From NCBI GenBank assembly GCA_023213395.1, contig CM041465.1, positions 237,405,741 through 237,469,740 of the forward strand: 64,000 nt of DNA, read 5' to 3'. Origin of the DNA: Cycas panzhihuaensis (taxonomy: Eukaryota > Cycadophyta). Below, piece by piece: positions 1 to 11,074 of the stretch. How positions within the stretch are numbered: position 1 is the stretch's first letter; every line of letters starts with the position of its first letter. The notes beneath the pieces were generated by a model. It did not search any database. It was not told where the DNA came from and worked only from the letters and a program-made list of their open reading frames with translations. Both the position numbers and the translations under genes were made by a program.

Positions 1-2
1 TG

Positions 3-734
3 CCAGTAGGAGGGGTGCTAGAATCACTAGGTACATTGCCTAGCATAGATGCTACACACATGGAGGTGGCCATGTATTTCATAGTCCAAGGTAGATGGGA
101 TCGATGAGGGGTGTCGATGTAGACTATGGTGATGTCTATGATTCCTTGAGTGAGGAAACTCATCACACTAGGCATTCTATTCTAGATTTCTTAGAAATAG
201 AACTACAGTGATATACTAGGAAGGTGGGTGGCTATAGTGAGGAGATGCGAGGTAGGAGAGAGGTTGGATTAGGCTACCTTAATAGAATAAAACATGGTCA
301 CTCAGCTAGATGCTATCTGAGTAGCAGGTAGAGGTGGCTTTTCATATTGTACTCTATTACAATGTTAGTTTTTTTATCACTTTAGGGCAATAGCACCATT
401 AAGAGGACTATATCCCATCTCAGCATGGGCACCCTTGGTCCATAAATGGTAGACTTGGTTTAGAGGAACTAAGGGCTAGGTTCATATACGGTGATCAGTA
501 GAGGCGACATTACTAGACCTCCTCACTCTGGTAGACTATGTGGTAGACACATATACAAGAGTGCATTGGGATATCGATAATGCAACAAGGGAGTTAAGAG
601 GTGATCCAAGTGAGGGTGGAGGTGACAATGAAGGCGATGAGGCTGGCACATCTGGAGCTATGAGAGGAGAGGTAGGTCCTTCAAGAGCTGCAGGAGAGGA
701 TAGGTCAAGAAGCGATGACAAAGAGGGTGTATAG
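3..734 (+). pseudogene. Antisense PMD-like gene of RT-A, C-terminal part of the PMD region (truncated)
   Basis: This copy reads on the plus strand, opposite to RT-A gag-pol. One frame runs from the window edge to the stop at 732-734, interrupted by about a dozen in-frame stops. It aligns by eye to the RT-G copy from the block TGRLATLGALPS onward. It shares VRKLITL.ILF.IS, VGERLD.ATLI, GG.SY.TLLQC.FF.HF and SVEAT.LDLLT. An acidic Gly/Ser-rich linker follows (GEVGPSRAAGEDRS). Compared with RT-G, the second intron and the coiled-coil exon are missing: the sequence jumps at about 735 to the spacer next to the end of pol, a loss of roughly 1.8 kb. The N-terminal PMD part lies left of the window. 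A degenerate relic; the PMD assignment is from recalled family features. Confidence 0.6.
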
Positions 735-1012
735 ATGCTCAAGTAAGAAGGCCCTAGTTGGGGTTCATTTATGAGCTCAGGAGCAACAAAAGCTTATATA
801 TCCAACTAGGAGGAAATGTTTCCCTCAAGATGGAAATAAAAAGATGCAATAGAAGGTATGGAACTATAAAGGTAGGAGGGCACCCTAGGCTGCTATTCCA
901 CCTGTGGTTAGGTGGATTAGAGACATGCTTAAAGTGGTATTTTAGGCTGATTTCAAAGCAAGAAGAGAGGAAGTAGTGTGCATGGACTACTCGAGAGTAG
1001 GGAAGGTCACAC
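735..1012. other. Spacer between integrase end and antisense gene in RT-A
   Basis: This short non-coding stretch is related to the segment just after integrase in RT-G (about 62580-62740) and RT-E (25740-25870). It shares a motif of the type AACC-CGGTAGAATGG and a run ending in TTTCAGAGCA or its variants. It joins directly to the truncated antisense gene, which marks the edge of the 1.8 kb deletion. No gene is seen here. Confidence 0.5.
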
Positions 1013-2330
1013 ATAGAATTTTTTAGGAATTTACCATTGATGACTTTCTCAAACTCAAGACCTTTTAGAGTTGTAATCTTATAGGTATGATTATCAAGAC
1101 TTTCAAGAATGATGAAAGGACAAACCCATTTAGGTCTGAATTTGGACAAGCAGTCATGGACATACTCTAACTTGAGGACATGGTCCCTGGGGTGAAAAGG
1201 GTTAGGGCAAAGGCATTATTTATCATATGTTCTTTGTACCCTAGATTTGAAGGCAATATTCACTTGATATATGGTCAAACATCTCTCATCTAAAGCTTCA
1301 AGTTCAAGGAGGTAGCCCTAGCGATAGGACTCCTCATTAATAAGACCTCAAAGGGAAACATGCAAGGAAGGAATTTCAACTTTCAAAGGGAAGACCACCT
1401 GAGTTCCATATATAAAGGAGAACCGGGTCATCCATGTGGCTATGCAGATGGAAGTGTAGTATGCCCATAAAGCAAAAGGAAGTTGAAGGTGCCAATATTT
1501 TTTAGATTGAGCATGGTTTTCTTCAGGATGTTTATAAGAGTTTTATTGAAAGATTTGATTTGGCTAGCCTGAGGATAATAAGGAGAGGAGGTCATGTAAG
1601 ATATATTAAATTTCCTATAATGCTCATCCATTTCCCTATTATAGAAGGGAGTTTCATTGTTTGTGATCAAGACATCAAGAACCCTAAATCGGCAGATAAT
1701 GTGCTAGTAGATGAAAGTAGCTATCATCTTACCGAAAGTGGAGGACAAATAGACCACTTCAACCTATTTAGTGAAGTATTCCATTGTAGTCAATATGAAA
1801 TTATGTTACGATGAAGAAGGTGGGGTTATGGCCCTAATAAGGTCTAATCCCTATTAGGATAAAGGCCATGAAGAAATAGTAGAGTGTAAGGCCTTAGAGG
1901 GCAAACAGATGCCATTTACATGCTCTTGATACCTATGACATCGGAAGGCATAGGCATGGGCATCCTTGAAATGGGATGGCTAATAGTAACCCATGTGAAG
2001 GATCCTTTGGGCCATGGACTGGCCCCTAAAGTGGCCCTTACAAATGCCATTGTGGCACTCACGAAGTATCTGGTTCACTTTGTTGAGGTTGATGTAGTGA
2101 AGGAGGACCCTATTGAAGGATCACTTAGACAACATCCCTTCCATAAGGAAGTACTGCCTAGTAGTAGCCCCAATACGTGACCTTACCTTGTCACTAGTAT
2201 TAGGATGATACTACTATTCAATGATGTATCATATGATATACCCATACCACATACTATCAGTCAATGGATGGGGGTAAGAGTCTTAAATAGAAAAGATAGG
2301 CTTGTCTGGTAGGGAATTATCAACAAGTGC
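1013..2330 (-). pseudogene. Integrase of RT-A (inactive)
   Basis: The C-terminal half of pol includes a degenerate HHCC zinc-binding region near 2100-1890 and an RNase H-fold core. The GLDLI motif with the first Asp lies near 1830. The second catalytic site near 1650 reads LITNNETPF, where sister copies have LITDN, so Asp is replaced by Asn. The Glu motif near 1555 reads SQIKSFNK instead of GQ(I/V)ESFNK, so Glu is replaced by Lys. Both replacements fit single G-to-A changes. The C-terminal part (WVCPFIILESLDNHTYKI, 1149-1020) matches RT-H. A one-base deletion after NGKFLKN removes the family stop codon. In the element's life cycle this enzyme would insert cDNA into chromosomes. Confidence 0.85.
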
Positions 2331-3860
2331 ATTTAAAGAGTTGAGGATAAGGGCATTAGCTAGTTATTCAGCAACCACCATCCCCTTCTTTGATTTCATA
2401 TTAACAATTGGGAGATTGAATTCTTAAAGGAGGATGGCCCACTTGCCGGTCCTACCTATCAAGTCAGATCAAGTTACCAAATACCTCAAGGGATTGAATA
2501 AGATGATCACTTTAGTTGTGTTTTCAAGCAACTAGTGCCTAAATTTCTTAATGGTGTGTACCAAGGAGAGGCATTCCTTCTCAGTGGGAGAGTAGTTAAG
2601 CTCAATAATAACTAGGGTGTGACTGATGAAGTAAATGGCTCTCTCAGTTCTTGAGTCATCCTCTTGGGTGAGCATGGCCCCTAAGGACTCATCAGTAGCT
2701 AAGGTATAAAGAATGAAAGATTAGTCGAAGAGCAAAGGTGCCAAGGTTGAGGTAGAAGCCAAGGCTCTTTTGAGCTCTTCGAAGGCTTCCTAGGCCTTCA
2801 GTCACCAAATGAATGGGGCCTCTTTCTTCAATAAGTTGGTGAGGTGTTTTGTGTTTATGGTGAAGTTCACCAAAAAATGCCTAAGGAAGCCTAATCTACC
2901 CAAGAATGACTTAATTTATCATTGGGTCTTAGGAGGAGGCATGTCAAGGATGGCCTTAACTTTATCAAGACCAATTTAGATTCCTTGTTTTAAAATAAGA
3001 AAGCTAAGGAGTTTGCCAACTGTCATGGAAAACACACATTTAAGAGAGTTTAAGCTCATGTGGTATTTGCGACATCTAGCGAAGATGGCCCACAAATCAC
3101 TAGGATGGTGGACCCTTATATGTGAGAGACCCATCATGTCATCCATGAAAACCTCAAGGGTTTTGTTTATGAGGTTATGGAAGATAAATTGCATTACCCT
3201 CTGATAAATGGCACCTATATTCTTAAACCCAAAAGGCATCACTTTGTAAACAAATATGCCCCAAAGAGTGGTTAAGGTCATTTTGTGAATGTCTTTGGGA
3301 GAGATCTAGATCTAGTTGTACCTAGAAAAGACATCCATTAAAGATATGACTTTGAATCTAGCAGCTCGATCAATGATTTGATCAATGAAGGGAAGAGGAA
3401 AGTTATCTTTAGTATATGCATTAATATCACAAAAGTCAACGCATATCTGAATTGTCCCATTCTTTTTAGCAATAGGAATGATGTTTGAGATCCACTTGGG
3501 ATAATCAATAGAAGTGATTAACCTCATATCTAGGAGTTTCTCAACTTCCATCTTCATAGCACCTAAAACCTTAAGATGAAGAGGGCACTATTTTTTCCAT
3601 AGAGGGCAAGCACTTGGTATAGTAAGAAGGTTGTGGGTGGAAATAGAAGGGTTTATTCACTTAATGTCAGAGTAATCTAACACGAAGACATTATAGAATT
3701 CTTGAAAAAGAAGGGTGTATTCCTTCATTTCCTTAGGGGAACCATCTGCTCCCACCTTGATGACCTTGTTAAGGGTAAGGGAAATGTCCTTGGTTGCCCC
3801 CATGCACATGCCATTCCCTTCCTCAAAGTGAAGAGGGGATTGGTTGATAGTAGGGGGCAA
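2331..3860 (-). pseudogene. Reverse transcriptase and first RNase H of RT-A
   Basis: RT starts near 3860 with the family block LHFEEGNGMCMGAT and F.NVFVLDYSDIK. Then come KMEVEKLLDMRLITSIDYPKWISN and ICVDFCDIN (3557-3312). The MPFGFKNIGAIYQR block and the catalytic box EVFMDDMMGLSH follow (3281-3120). FMDD stands for the usual Y-x-D-D. First-RNase-H sequence follows to about 2330. The pieces 4817-2976 stay in one minus-strand frame interrupted only by stops. The RT would copy genomic RNA into cDNA in the virus-like particle. Disabled by stops and missing residues. Confidence 0.85.
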
Positions 3861-4900
3861 AGAAGAAGAAGACAAACTTAGGTCAACTAAGGGTAGCCCA
3901 AGGGCTAGAATCTTCTAGTAACCAAGTTTATGGTGACCAGGAGGGAGGTTAGGCATAGAGCCTACTAGATGTTCGAACAAAGCCTCATCATTCTCAAAGC
4001 AATCTATCCCATGGATAGTTACACTTAAAGAAGATGAAGATCGAGGGGCGGTAAGGGTGATGGGACCATAACAGTCAACCCACCACTCAACACAGTCAAG
4101 GGACTCTTCGGAAGAGTTAGAGGGTGACCTCTTGTGATAGGTGACAAGAGGTTCCCTCATCTCATTTCTCAAGGAAGGTGATGAAGTGGTAGATGAAGTG
4201 ATATGGGGAGTTGCATAAGAGACATGAGTAATGATATGTAACTTAAGAGGAGGACTAAGCCCCTCAATGGAAGAGGTCTTAGGTTGGGACCTGGAACAAA
4301 AGGAGTGGCCCCTACTTATGTTTAGGAGGGATATGGGATGAGGGAGGTCCTCATCCTTGCCATTAGACTCATCATCACTTAGCATGGTAAGATTAGAGGA
4401 AGAAGGGGAAGGGCCTTCTTTAGAATAAGACAAACTAGGAATATCGACAGAATAAGCAGAAGTGTGGGTAGATAGGCCCTTGTCACCCTTCGCCTAGTTG
4501 TAAATGACTTGATAGGATTGATGGGTTTGTTTGGTAGGAGGAGGCTCCTAAGAAACAACATTCATTCACCCCTCATGGATGAATTTAAGTTACCCCCAAC
4601 AGGATGAGCATACGGCTCCCATTTGGTAGAGCCATGGATGCCCTAACAAAAGGTTGTAGTCCATGTTTACATTAAGGACTACGATATCAGTGAGGATAGT
4701 TTTATCCTTGAGAGTAATAGAAATAGAGACCAACCCCAAGGGCATCTTTTCACTATCATCGTAGCCTTGACAATGCCACAGGATCATTTTGAGAGCTGAT
4801 ACACCTAACTCTTGCACAATTCACAAGGGCATAGTATTGATAGAAGAACCATTGTCTACAATAGTCCTTCAAAGGATACATTCAGGTGTGTCTATGGATA
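3861..4900 (-). pseudogene. Aspartic protease and variable linker of RT-A
   Basis: The protease active-site block is visible at 4842-4868 (RTIVDNGSS), with the second family block YNLLLGHPWL at about 4632-4662. An acidic/serine-rich linker (SDDESNGKDEDLPHP and neighbours, 4433-3915) separates protease from RT. The same linker occurs in RT-E (534-residue ORF) and RT-H, so it belongs to this family. The enzyme would cut the gag-pol polyprotein. The open frame has stops and is not functional as written. Confidence 0.8.
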
Positions 4901-7710
4901 TGGTGAATGGGTAGTACTATTGACATTCCTTATCACCAGTTGGAGGGAGATCTTTAAGGTAAAACAAGATGATAGGTTCATGGCTTGGGGCAACATCTAA
5001 GGAATGAACTGAAGCGTCAACTAATCCTAAAGTCTCTAGAAGAAGAGCATGTTACTCTAGACAGCTTCTCAAGACATCCATCATGGACAACCCCACGGCC
5101 ACAGTGCAAAGCTCATCAATGATTGAAAAGGGCTTCCCCTTTGCGGTAGGTTGAGGAAGTGCCCTTCGGAGATCATAACGACTTGAGTGAATGGGGATTT
5201 TCTTGGGAAGTAGCAGGATCTCTAAAGGAGGATAGAGATGAGAAGAAGAAGCATTAGTTTCTTCTTTAATTGCTTAGGACCAGGTTAAGGCATATAAGGG
5301 TGTGGTCTCAAGTATTAGGATAACTCCCTTTTCCTTGTTTTAAGATCAAGAGGGGGAAGGAGTTTAATGGTGAGAACCAGAAGAAGAAGAGGAAGAGTTC
5401 CTTACACCTTTCCCTTGAGCTTACATAGGGCGAGGGTTAAGGGATCTTTCCCTATTTCAATTCCCTTTTTGCTGGGTCTGGCGATCCTATTCCCCATGTT
5501 TGGGGAAAGGATTCTTATGAATAGGTTGGTCTAGGTTGGGTCTAGATGCCCCTTTAGGGGAGGAGTCATGATGTGGGGTAGCTTTGAGTGTTGCATCCTA
5601 TATTATGAGTCCTCATGAAAGCACTCCCTATGAATGGAATACCACTTCTTCTCCAAGGAAGAGTTTGTCTTCCTTGCTTAAGAAGATTGGGTATTACCAC
5701 TCTTGAGAGGTGCAACTTGAGAAGCTTGATGGATAGGTTTATAGGAAGTAGGTAATGAAAGCGCTTGGATTTTAAGTTCCTTTATCATACATTCAAAAGA
5801 ACATATAACAGAGGTTAAGGGGTCTAAAATCTTGTTTGTTGAATGAAATGAAGACCTAGGAGGTTGTTGGATTTTGGGATTGTAGGATGGAGGAGGTGCC
5901 TCATGTTGTTGCAACAACCTAAGGGGCTTCTTGAGACCTGCTTGGATCTCATTGGCCTCAAGAGCCAAATACTTGGCTATGGTAGAGTCACATGTTGTTG
6001 CCTCCATCTTGAGGACTTCAACATACACCTCAAGATGAAGGTCATTGATAAAAAGATCCCTCTTTAACTCCCCGAGCATAGTTGCCTTTGTAGAGTGGAG
6101 AAGATCATGGAAAAGTCTCATAAAGTCACAACTCATTTCATCATGACCTTATTTGAGGGACAAGAGAGCCTTCACTCTGCTCTCAAAAGGATAAACTATG
6201 TCAAAATAATTAATAAATTCATCAATGAGTTGCGAGAATGAGTGGATAAAATGTGCGGGAAGGCAATAAAACCATTTGAGGGCATCACCTTGGAGAGAGC
6301 ATGGGAAAGGTTTTATTAGAACATGATCATATGATCATATGCTCAATAATCAATGTACACCATAGAAAAGCTTCTAATGTGCTCCGTTGGGTCTTAAGAG
6401 GAGGTCCTATCAAACTTAGACACCTTGGGAGGGTAAGGCAGTAAGCTAGTTCTTAATGCCTCAATGGATAAAGGAGTTGACCTATAGTCCATGAAGGGAT
6501 GATCCTTTGATTGGATCATAAGGTCAATGAAAGATAAAGGTAGAGGTGGGCAAAGATGCCCAAATCCTCCTTGGGAAACTTGGTTGGAAAGGGGATACGA
6601 ACTTCCTCCCGCTTGGTGGGAGGGAACTAATCCTAAATGTGAAGGGACTAGAAAAGGAGTGGATGGGTAAGAGGGACTCATCCCCCCTTGAGGGTATGCC
6701 CCTTGTTGAAAGGGGGCTTGAGAGAGGGTGCCTTAGGAAGGGGCTTTCCCTCCTTGCGAAGGTGCCATATAAGAAGAAGCATATGGAGATAAAATAAAAG
6801 GGTATGGAACTAAAATTTTCCCATATGGACCACCAATGGGTGGTGCAACATAATATGGGTGCAAGGGGTCTACCCTATAAATAGGAAGAGGGTTACCCTC
6901 ACCATGCCCCCATGGTTGGGAAGTATATCCTAGGGGCACATAGAGGGAGGATTCCCTAAGTTGAGTTAGGGAATACATGTGTATTTATCCCATGCAACTA
7001 GAAGTAGGGGCATATATAAGTCCCTTAGATCTAATAGGAGGTGGATGGAGTACAATCAGTTAGGGTGTAGTCACTTGGCTAGAGGGAGGCATACTCAACC
7101 CAAGTTGGGAAGTAGGTATACCACGAGTGGCCCCTAAGGAATGTGGGCCATAATAGGAAGAAGACACAATGAGGGGTGCCCCTATTATGGGTAGGGGAGT
7201 TGAACAGGATGAATGTGAAGGTGTAGATACTGAGGAGAGAATCACTATACTTTATAAAATGCTATACAACCATTTAGGATGTGGTTGGAGGCTAGCAACT
7301 TGGAAGCATTGATTGAGTGCTTCCACCACATCTGCGGGAGGAGTATCCACCTAATCATATAAGATTGAAGGATCCTCATATGAAGCAGACCCCACAGAGT
7401 GGTCCTCATGAGGATTGCTACTAGGGTGGTGATACTCCAAGGGAGAAGATGCTTCCACTTCATGAGTGGAGAGGTGATGGACCTACAGGTGCTCTTGGTC
7501 ACCTAGGTAGAAGATAGGGTCCTCACCCTCTTAGGTGGGCCTCTAGAAGGAAGTAGAAGATTGATGGGACTCAGAAACATAGGTATAATACGCCTAATCT
7601 AAGAGAAATCCCTCCATGATCAATTCAAAATCTGACGATGGAAGGGGATGATAAGGAGAGTCTTCCAATGAAGAAGGGAGACCTCGCAAATGATGAGAGA
7701 ACTGTCTCAT
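4901..7710 (-). pseudogene. gag of RT-A
   Basis: The start ATG lies at 7710-7708, chosen because it aligns with the ATG of the RT-E gag (MRRFSRRLRGLP versus MRQFSHHLRGLP). The N-terminal half is rich in Pro, Ser, Gly and Tyr (for example LGYTSQPWGHGEGN, 6978-6733). The capsid-like core follows with FDRTSS, GDALKWFYCLPAH and the block FMRLFHDLLHSTKATMLGELKRDLFINDLHLEVYVEVLKMEATTCDS, split here over 6136-5900. A short Cys/His segment (YSIHRECFHEDS, near 5640) is the counterpart of WCSIHGECFYNDSCC in RT-H and may be a degenerate zinc knuckle. Gag builds the particle. Several stops. Confidence 0.8.
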
Positions 7711-7868
7711 ACAAGTCTTTCCATAAATTAGAAGAAAGAGAGATGATAAAGTGATAAGTATTGGGGGCTACCCAATGAATCAAGGAGGGCTACTGAAAGA
7801 GAAGTAGAACCAACAAAAAGAGGAAAAAGATAGATCCCTTACTGATGAGTCCCTAGTATAGTTGCCAG
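7711..7868 (-). promoter_or_regulatory. RT-A leader and primer-binding site
   Basis: Read on the minus strand, the LTR ends ...ATCCA, followed by one C and then TGGCAACTATACTAGGGAC (7867 downward). TGG is the complement of a tRNA CCA tail, as expected of a primer-binding site. The matching position in RT-H reads TGGTGCCAATACTAGGGAT with the same one-base spacer. About 90 nt further on lies ATTGGGTAGCCCCCAAT (around 7760-7777), an inverted repeat also present in RT-H. The primer tRNA was not identified. Confidence 0.6.
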
Positions 7869-10800
7869 TGGATTACACTTATGGGGGTCACTAGATTCAA
7901 AGAGATTGAGCCAATATAATTAACAACTTCATGGCTAAAGGATCTATAAGGGTAAGGGAAATTATCACCCACAAAGTACATCTATGGGTCAAAATGTAGG
8001 TTTGAGAGCTTGCAAATGGTGCACACACTCCCTTCTAGGGTAAGTACCTCCTCAATTCAGGTTTGTGTAATAGAGGGATTTCCTCAATTTGCCGAGTAAC
8101 CTTAAAAAAGACCCTCCTATCCTGGATGGCCAAGGAAGGAGGATAAGGTAGGGAGCACCCCCTCCTGTGAAGAGGGAATGGGTGGGATAAGTCCTAACCA
8201 AAAGAAGAGAGGAGTCACACATGAGTTGCAGGTATCTAGCAATGAGGATAATGGGAGGAAATTGGGTCAAAAGACTAACCTCTAGTTTGGAAGCAAGTCA
8301 AAGTGAGACCTTACCCAAAGGGGAGGAAAACCTTGAGGGAGTGCCCTAAGGTGACTATACCTAAAATAAGTGGCTAGTTGCAAGGAACATAGTAATATGT
8401 TATTGTTTCCTTGTTTTGGTTATATAGTGAAGAGATGTAGAGGTGTGAGTTGTTGCTATTTACATTTCGTGTTTTAGTAAAAAGAAAGTAAATAAGATAA
8501 TAACTCTCTCTCTTTCTTTTCCTAAGTATGAACCTCCCTCTCTTTATCTTATTTAAGCATAGAAAAGTAAAGGAAAAGTAGGCAATAAAGGGAAAGAGTG
8601 TGAGCGTTAATGTAATTTGACCTAATAACATGTAAAGAAAGGTAGGTTGTAAGTAGAAGGATTCATAACCTATCTCACCCAAAACCTAGTGGAAGAGGGA
8701 ATTTGGGTGAAAGGGAAAGAAAGTAAAGGCATAACTAGTAGGAAGCAATACCTACTTATGAAAAGTGATTATCTTTCCTTTATGCAGCTAAGCAAGACAA
8801 ACAATAAGCAATGCAATATAAACTAGCCCTTTCCTTTAACTTTTCTTTTGCTTCTTAAGAGTAGAAAAAGGAGGGAAGAAGGTGAAGAGTGAAAGGATAA
8901 GATGGAAGCAGTGTACCCAGAAACTGAATAGTCAATATAGAGGCCTCCTTCCTTCCTTCATGATCCATGCTTATCTATTTGATGCACCTTGTTGCGAGTG
9001 GTATGGTGGAAATAGGCACCGGTGGGGCTTCCTTACCTTTTTCGATATTCAAATGCAAAGGGACTAAAGGAAAATGGGAAGAAGTGCTTATATTAAAATT
9101 TCAAAGTATAATAATAATAATAAGAAAAGGTAGGCATACCGACAATGGAGATCTTTACTCACTCTAAAGTAGATGGAACCTATATGATCACAAGGTTTGC
9201 CCTTTCCCAAGGGGCACTAGTTACATGTAGGAGCAAGTGTATACAAGTATATATGTTTTTACTTAAAAGAAAGGAGTAAGAGAAGATAGTCTTAATGAAT
9301 ATCTTTTGAGCAAACAAACATGTAGTGTTAGTCTTATTTTACCATGCACATATAACAGTCCAATGGTGTAGGAAAAGGGGGTGAAAGAGATAAAGATAGG
9401 TAGCCTCGAAATGGCTAGCCCTCCACAATGAAACATCTCCATGTTGCCAAGCACCCAAGCAACTAGCCAAAGAGGGCCAAAATTATCTAATGGTAGAAAA
9501 AGAACAACATGTTTTACATGTGGACATAAGTATTGCAAAAAAGTTACAAAAATTGCAAAAGCTACAAAAGTTATAACGCACAACTTTTGCAAGATTTTAC
9601 AAATATAAACCCAAATCTAAGAAACAGAAAAGGGGTGTTGATAACTAGGTTTTATGGGGGTTTTGGTGGTTGGTTGCAAGTGTAGAAAGGGGCTACTAAT
9701 GATGCAATCTGCAGAGTTCCCTACCCATAAAAGTTTCTGGGTGAACAAGGGAGGTATAGAGAAGGAAAAAGAGATGGAGGGTAGGGGGTTGCCCTTGAGG
9801 AGAAGGCACAAGGATGCAAAATCCTACCTAGAGCTCTTTTCTCTCTCCACTGGTTACTTTTCCTTCCATCTCCTTAGATGGACTTGAGGAAAACTTTAAG
9901 GAGAAGAGGGATAAACCAATGGAAAGGAGGGTTTACCTCCCAATATGGAAGAATAAAGGGGGACTTCACACATAAACAGGAAAGACAAGCAAAGAGAATG
10001 CTTATGCTATAAAAGAAAAAGCATATGCAGGCATATAGGTACCTCATAGGGGCATATATGAGGTAGATTTACCATGTAAACCAGATGGAGAGGAGGTCCC
10101 CTTTAGAAGACTGTTGGAAGATCCCTACAATGGTATGAAGGAGAAGCATATCTTATAACAAATTGGTGCTTGAGCCTTGGTGAGATACTTATGAAAAAGA
10201 TCTATCTTAGGAGGTGTTGTTGTAGACCTACAACTCATGTTTTTGCCCTAAAAGAGATGATAGCAGGAATAAGAGGTAAGTACAGTAAGTTAAGAGCTTG
10301 TTTCAGATCTTTTTCTTGAGAAGAGAAGGAACAAGAGAGACAAATAAGGAAAATTTTAGATTTTTAGACCTAGATCTAACTCAATGTGTGATTAGGGTTC
10401 GCCCTAAGCAGGAAATAGCTCGATGCCATGTGTTAGTTTTGTATTTAATATGAAATTGGCCATGGTCAAACCATAAAACATTATTAAATAGTTAGACTAT
10501 GGCAAACTTCATGGTATCATAGAGTTTGTAGTGGTACTATAGAGTTTATAGTGGTGTGGCCAAAACTAAAGCAAAACAAAAAGGAGAGGAGCTCGAGGGC
10601 TTCCAAAAGTGGGGTCCTAGATCCTAACAGAATAATAATGTAATGTCAAGGTGTTGAGGGAGCCTCAGGGCCAAGGTGGACTGCAATATGTGATAAAAAG
10701 AATTCAAAAAGAGACAAGTGGAAAAATAAGGGTGACAACCAAGCTTAGATAGGATGTTAGGGGTTATGTCACACTAAGAAATGATGGGAGATGAGCTACA

Positions 10801-11074
10801 GGAGCCCAAAAGTGCTTGGAAATATTAAGGAGGTGTGGAAAAGGTTTGTAGGATGCCATGGGATATGTATCCCAAGTTATCATAGGCTAAGGTGTTAAGA
10901 TGCAGTATACACAGGCAAATAATGCATAATGATCACACAATCAACCAATCAATATGTAATGTGCCTCTATCGATAACCTCATAGCAACCTAAAGCCAATG
11001 GGAATGAGGATAGAAGCATACCTACACTTACCTAAATTGAGTCTCCCATGTCAATTCCTAGTAGCTGAGAAACA
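7869..11074 (-). repeat. 5' LTR of RT-A (3.2 kb)
   Basis: The boundaries come from the PBS next to 7869 and from the GAGAAACA end at 11074, with the family's start sequence just inside it (minus strand: TGTTTCTCAGCTACTAGG). Both conserved family blocks occur at the expected depth: the GGTAC repeat at 10502-10560 (514-572 nt from the start) and TAGCCTCGAAATGGCTAGCC at 9401-9420 (about 1.66 kb). The LTR would drive and terminate transcription. No real gene is seen in it; ORFs of up to 109 codons here look like chance. Confidence 0.8.

Larger units (their letters stand above)
1..11074 (-). mobile_element. RT-A: Ty3/gypsy (Tat-like) LTR retrotransposon, 3' end outside window
   Basis: On the minus strand this element runs from its 5' LTR (7869-11074) through a leader, gag (from 7710), protease, RT, RNase H and integrase (ending near 1010). 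It then reaches the antisense PMD-like gene, which is cut by the left window edge. The layout matches RT-E, RT-G and RT-H. The right end ends GAGAAACA, the reverse complement of the family's TGTTTC start. RT-A inserted into the LTR of RT-B: the sequence at 11075 resumes the RT-B LTR at a point equivalent to about 8110 in the LTR of RT-A itself. A target duplication cannot be tested because the other end is off-window. All coding parts carry stops. Family assignment rests on motifs seen; the lineage name is inferred. Confidence 0.85.
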
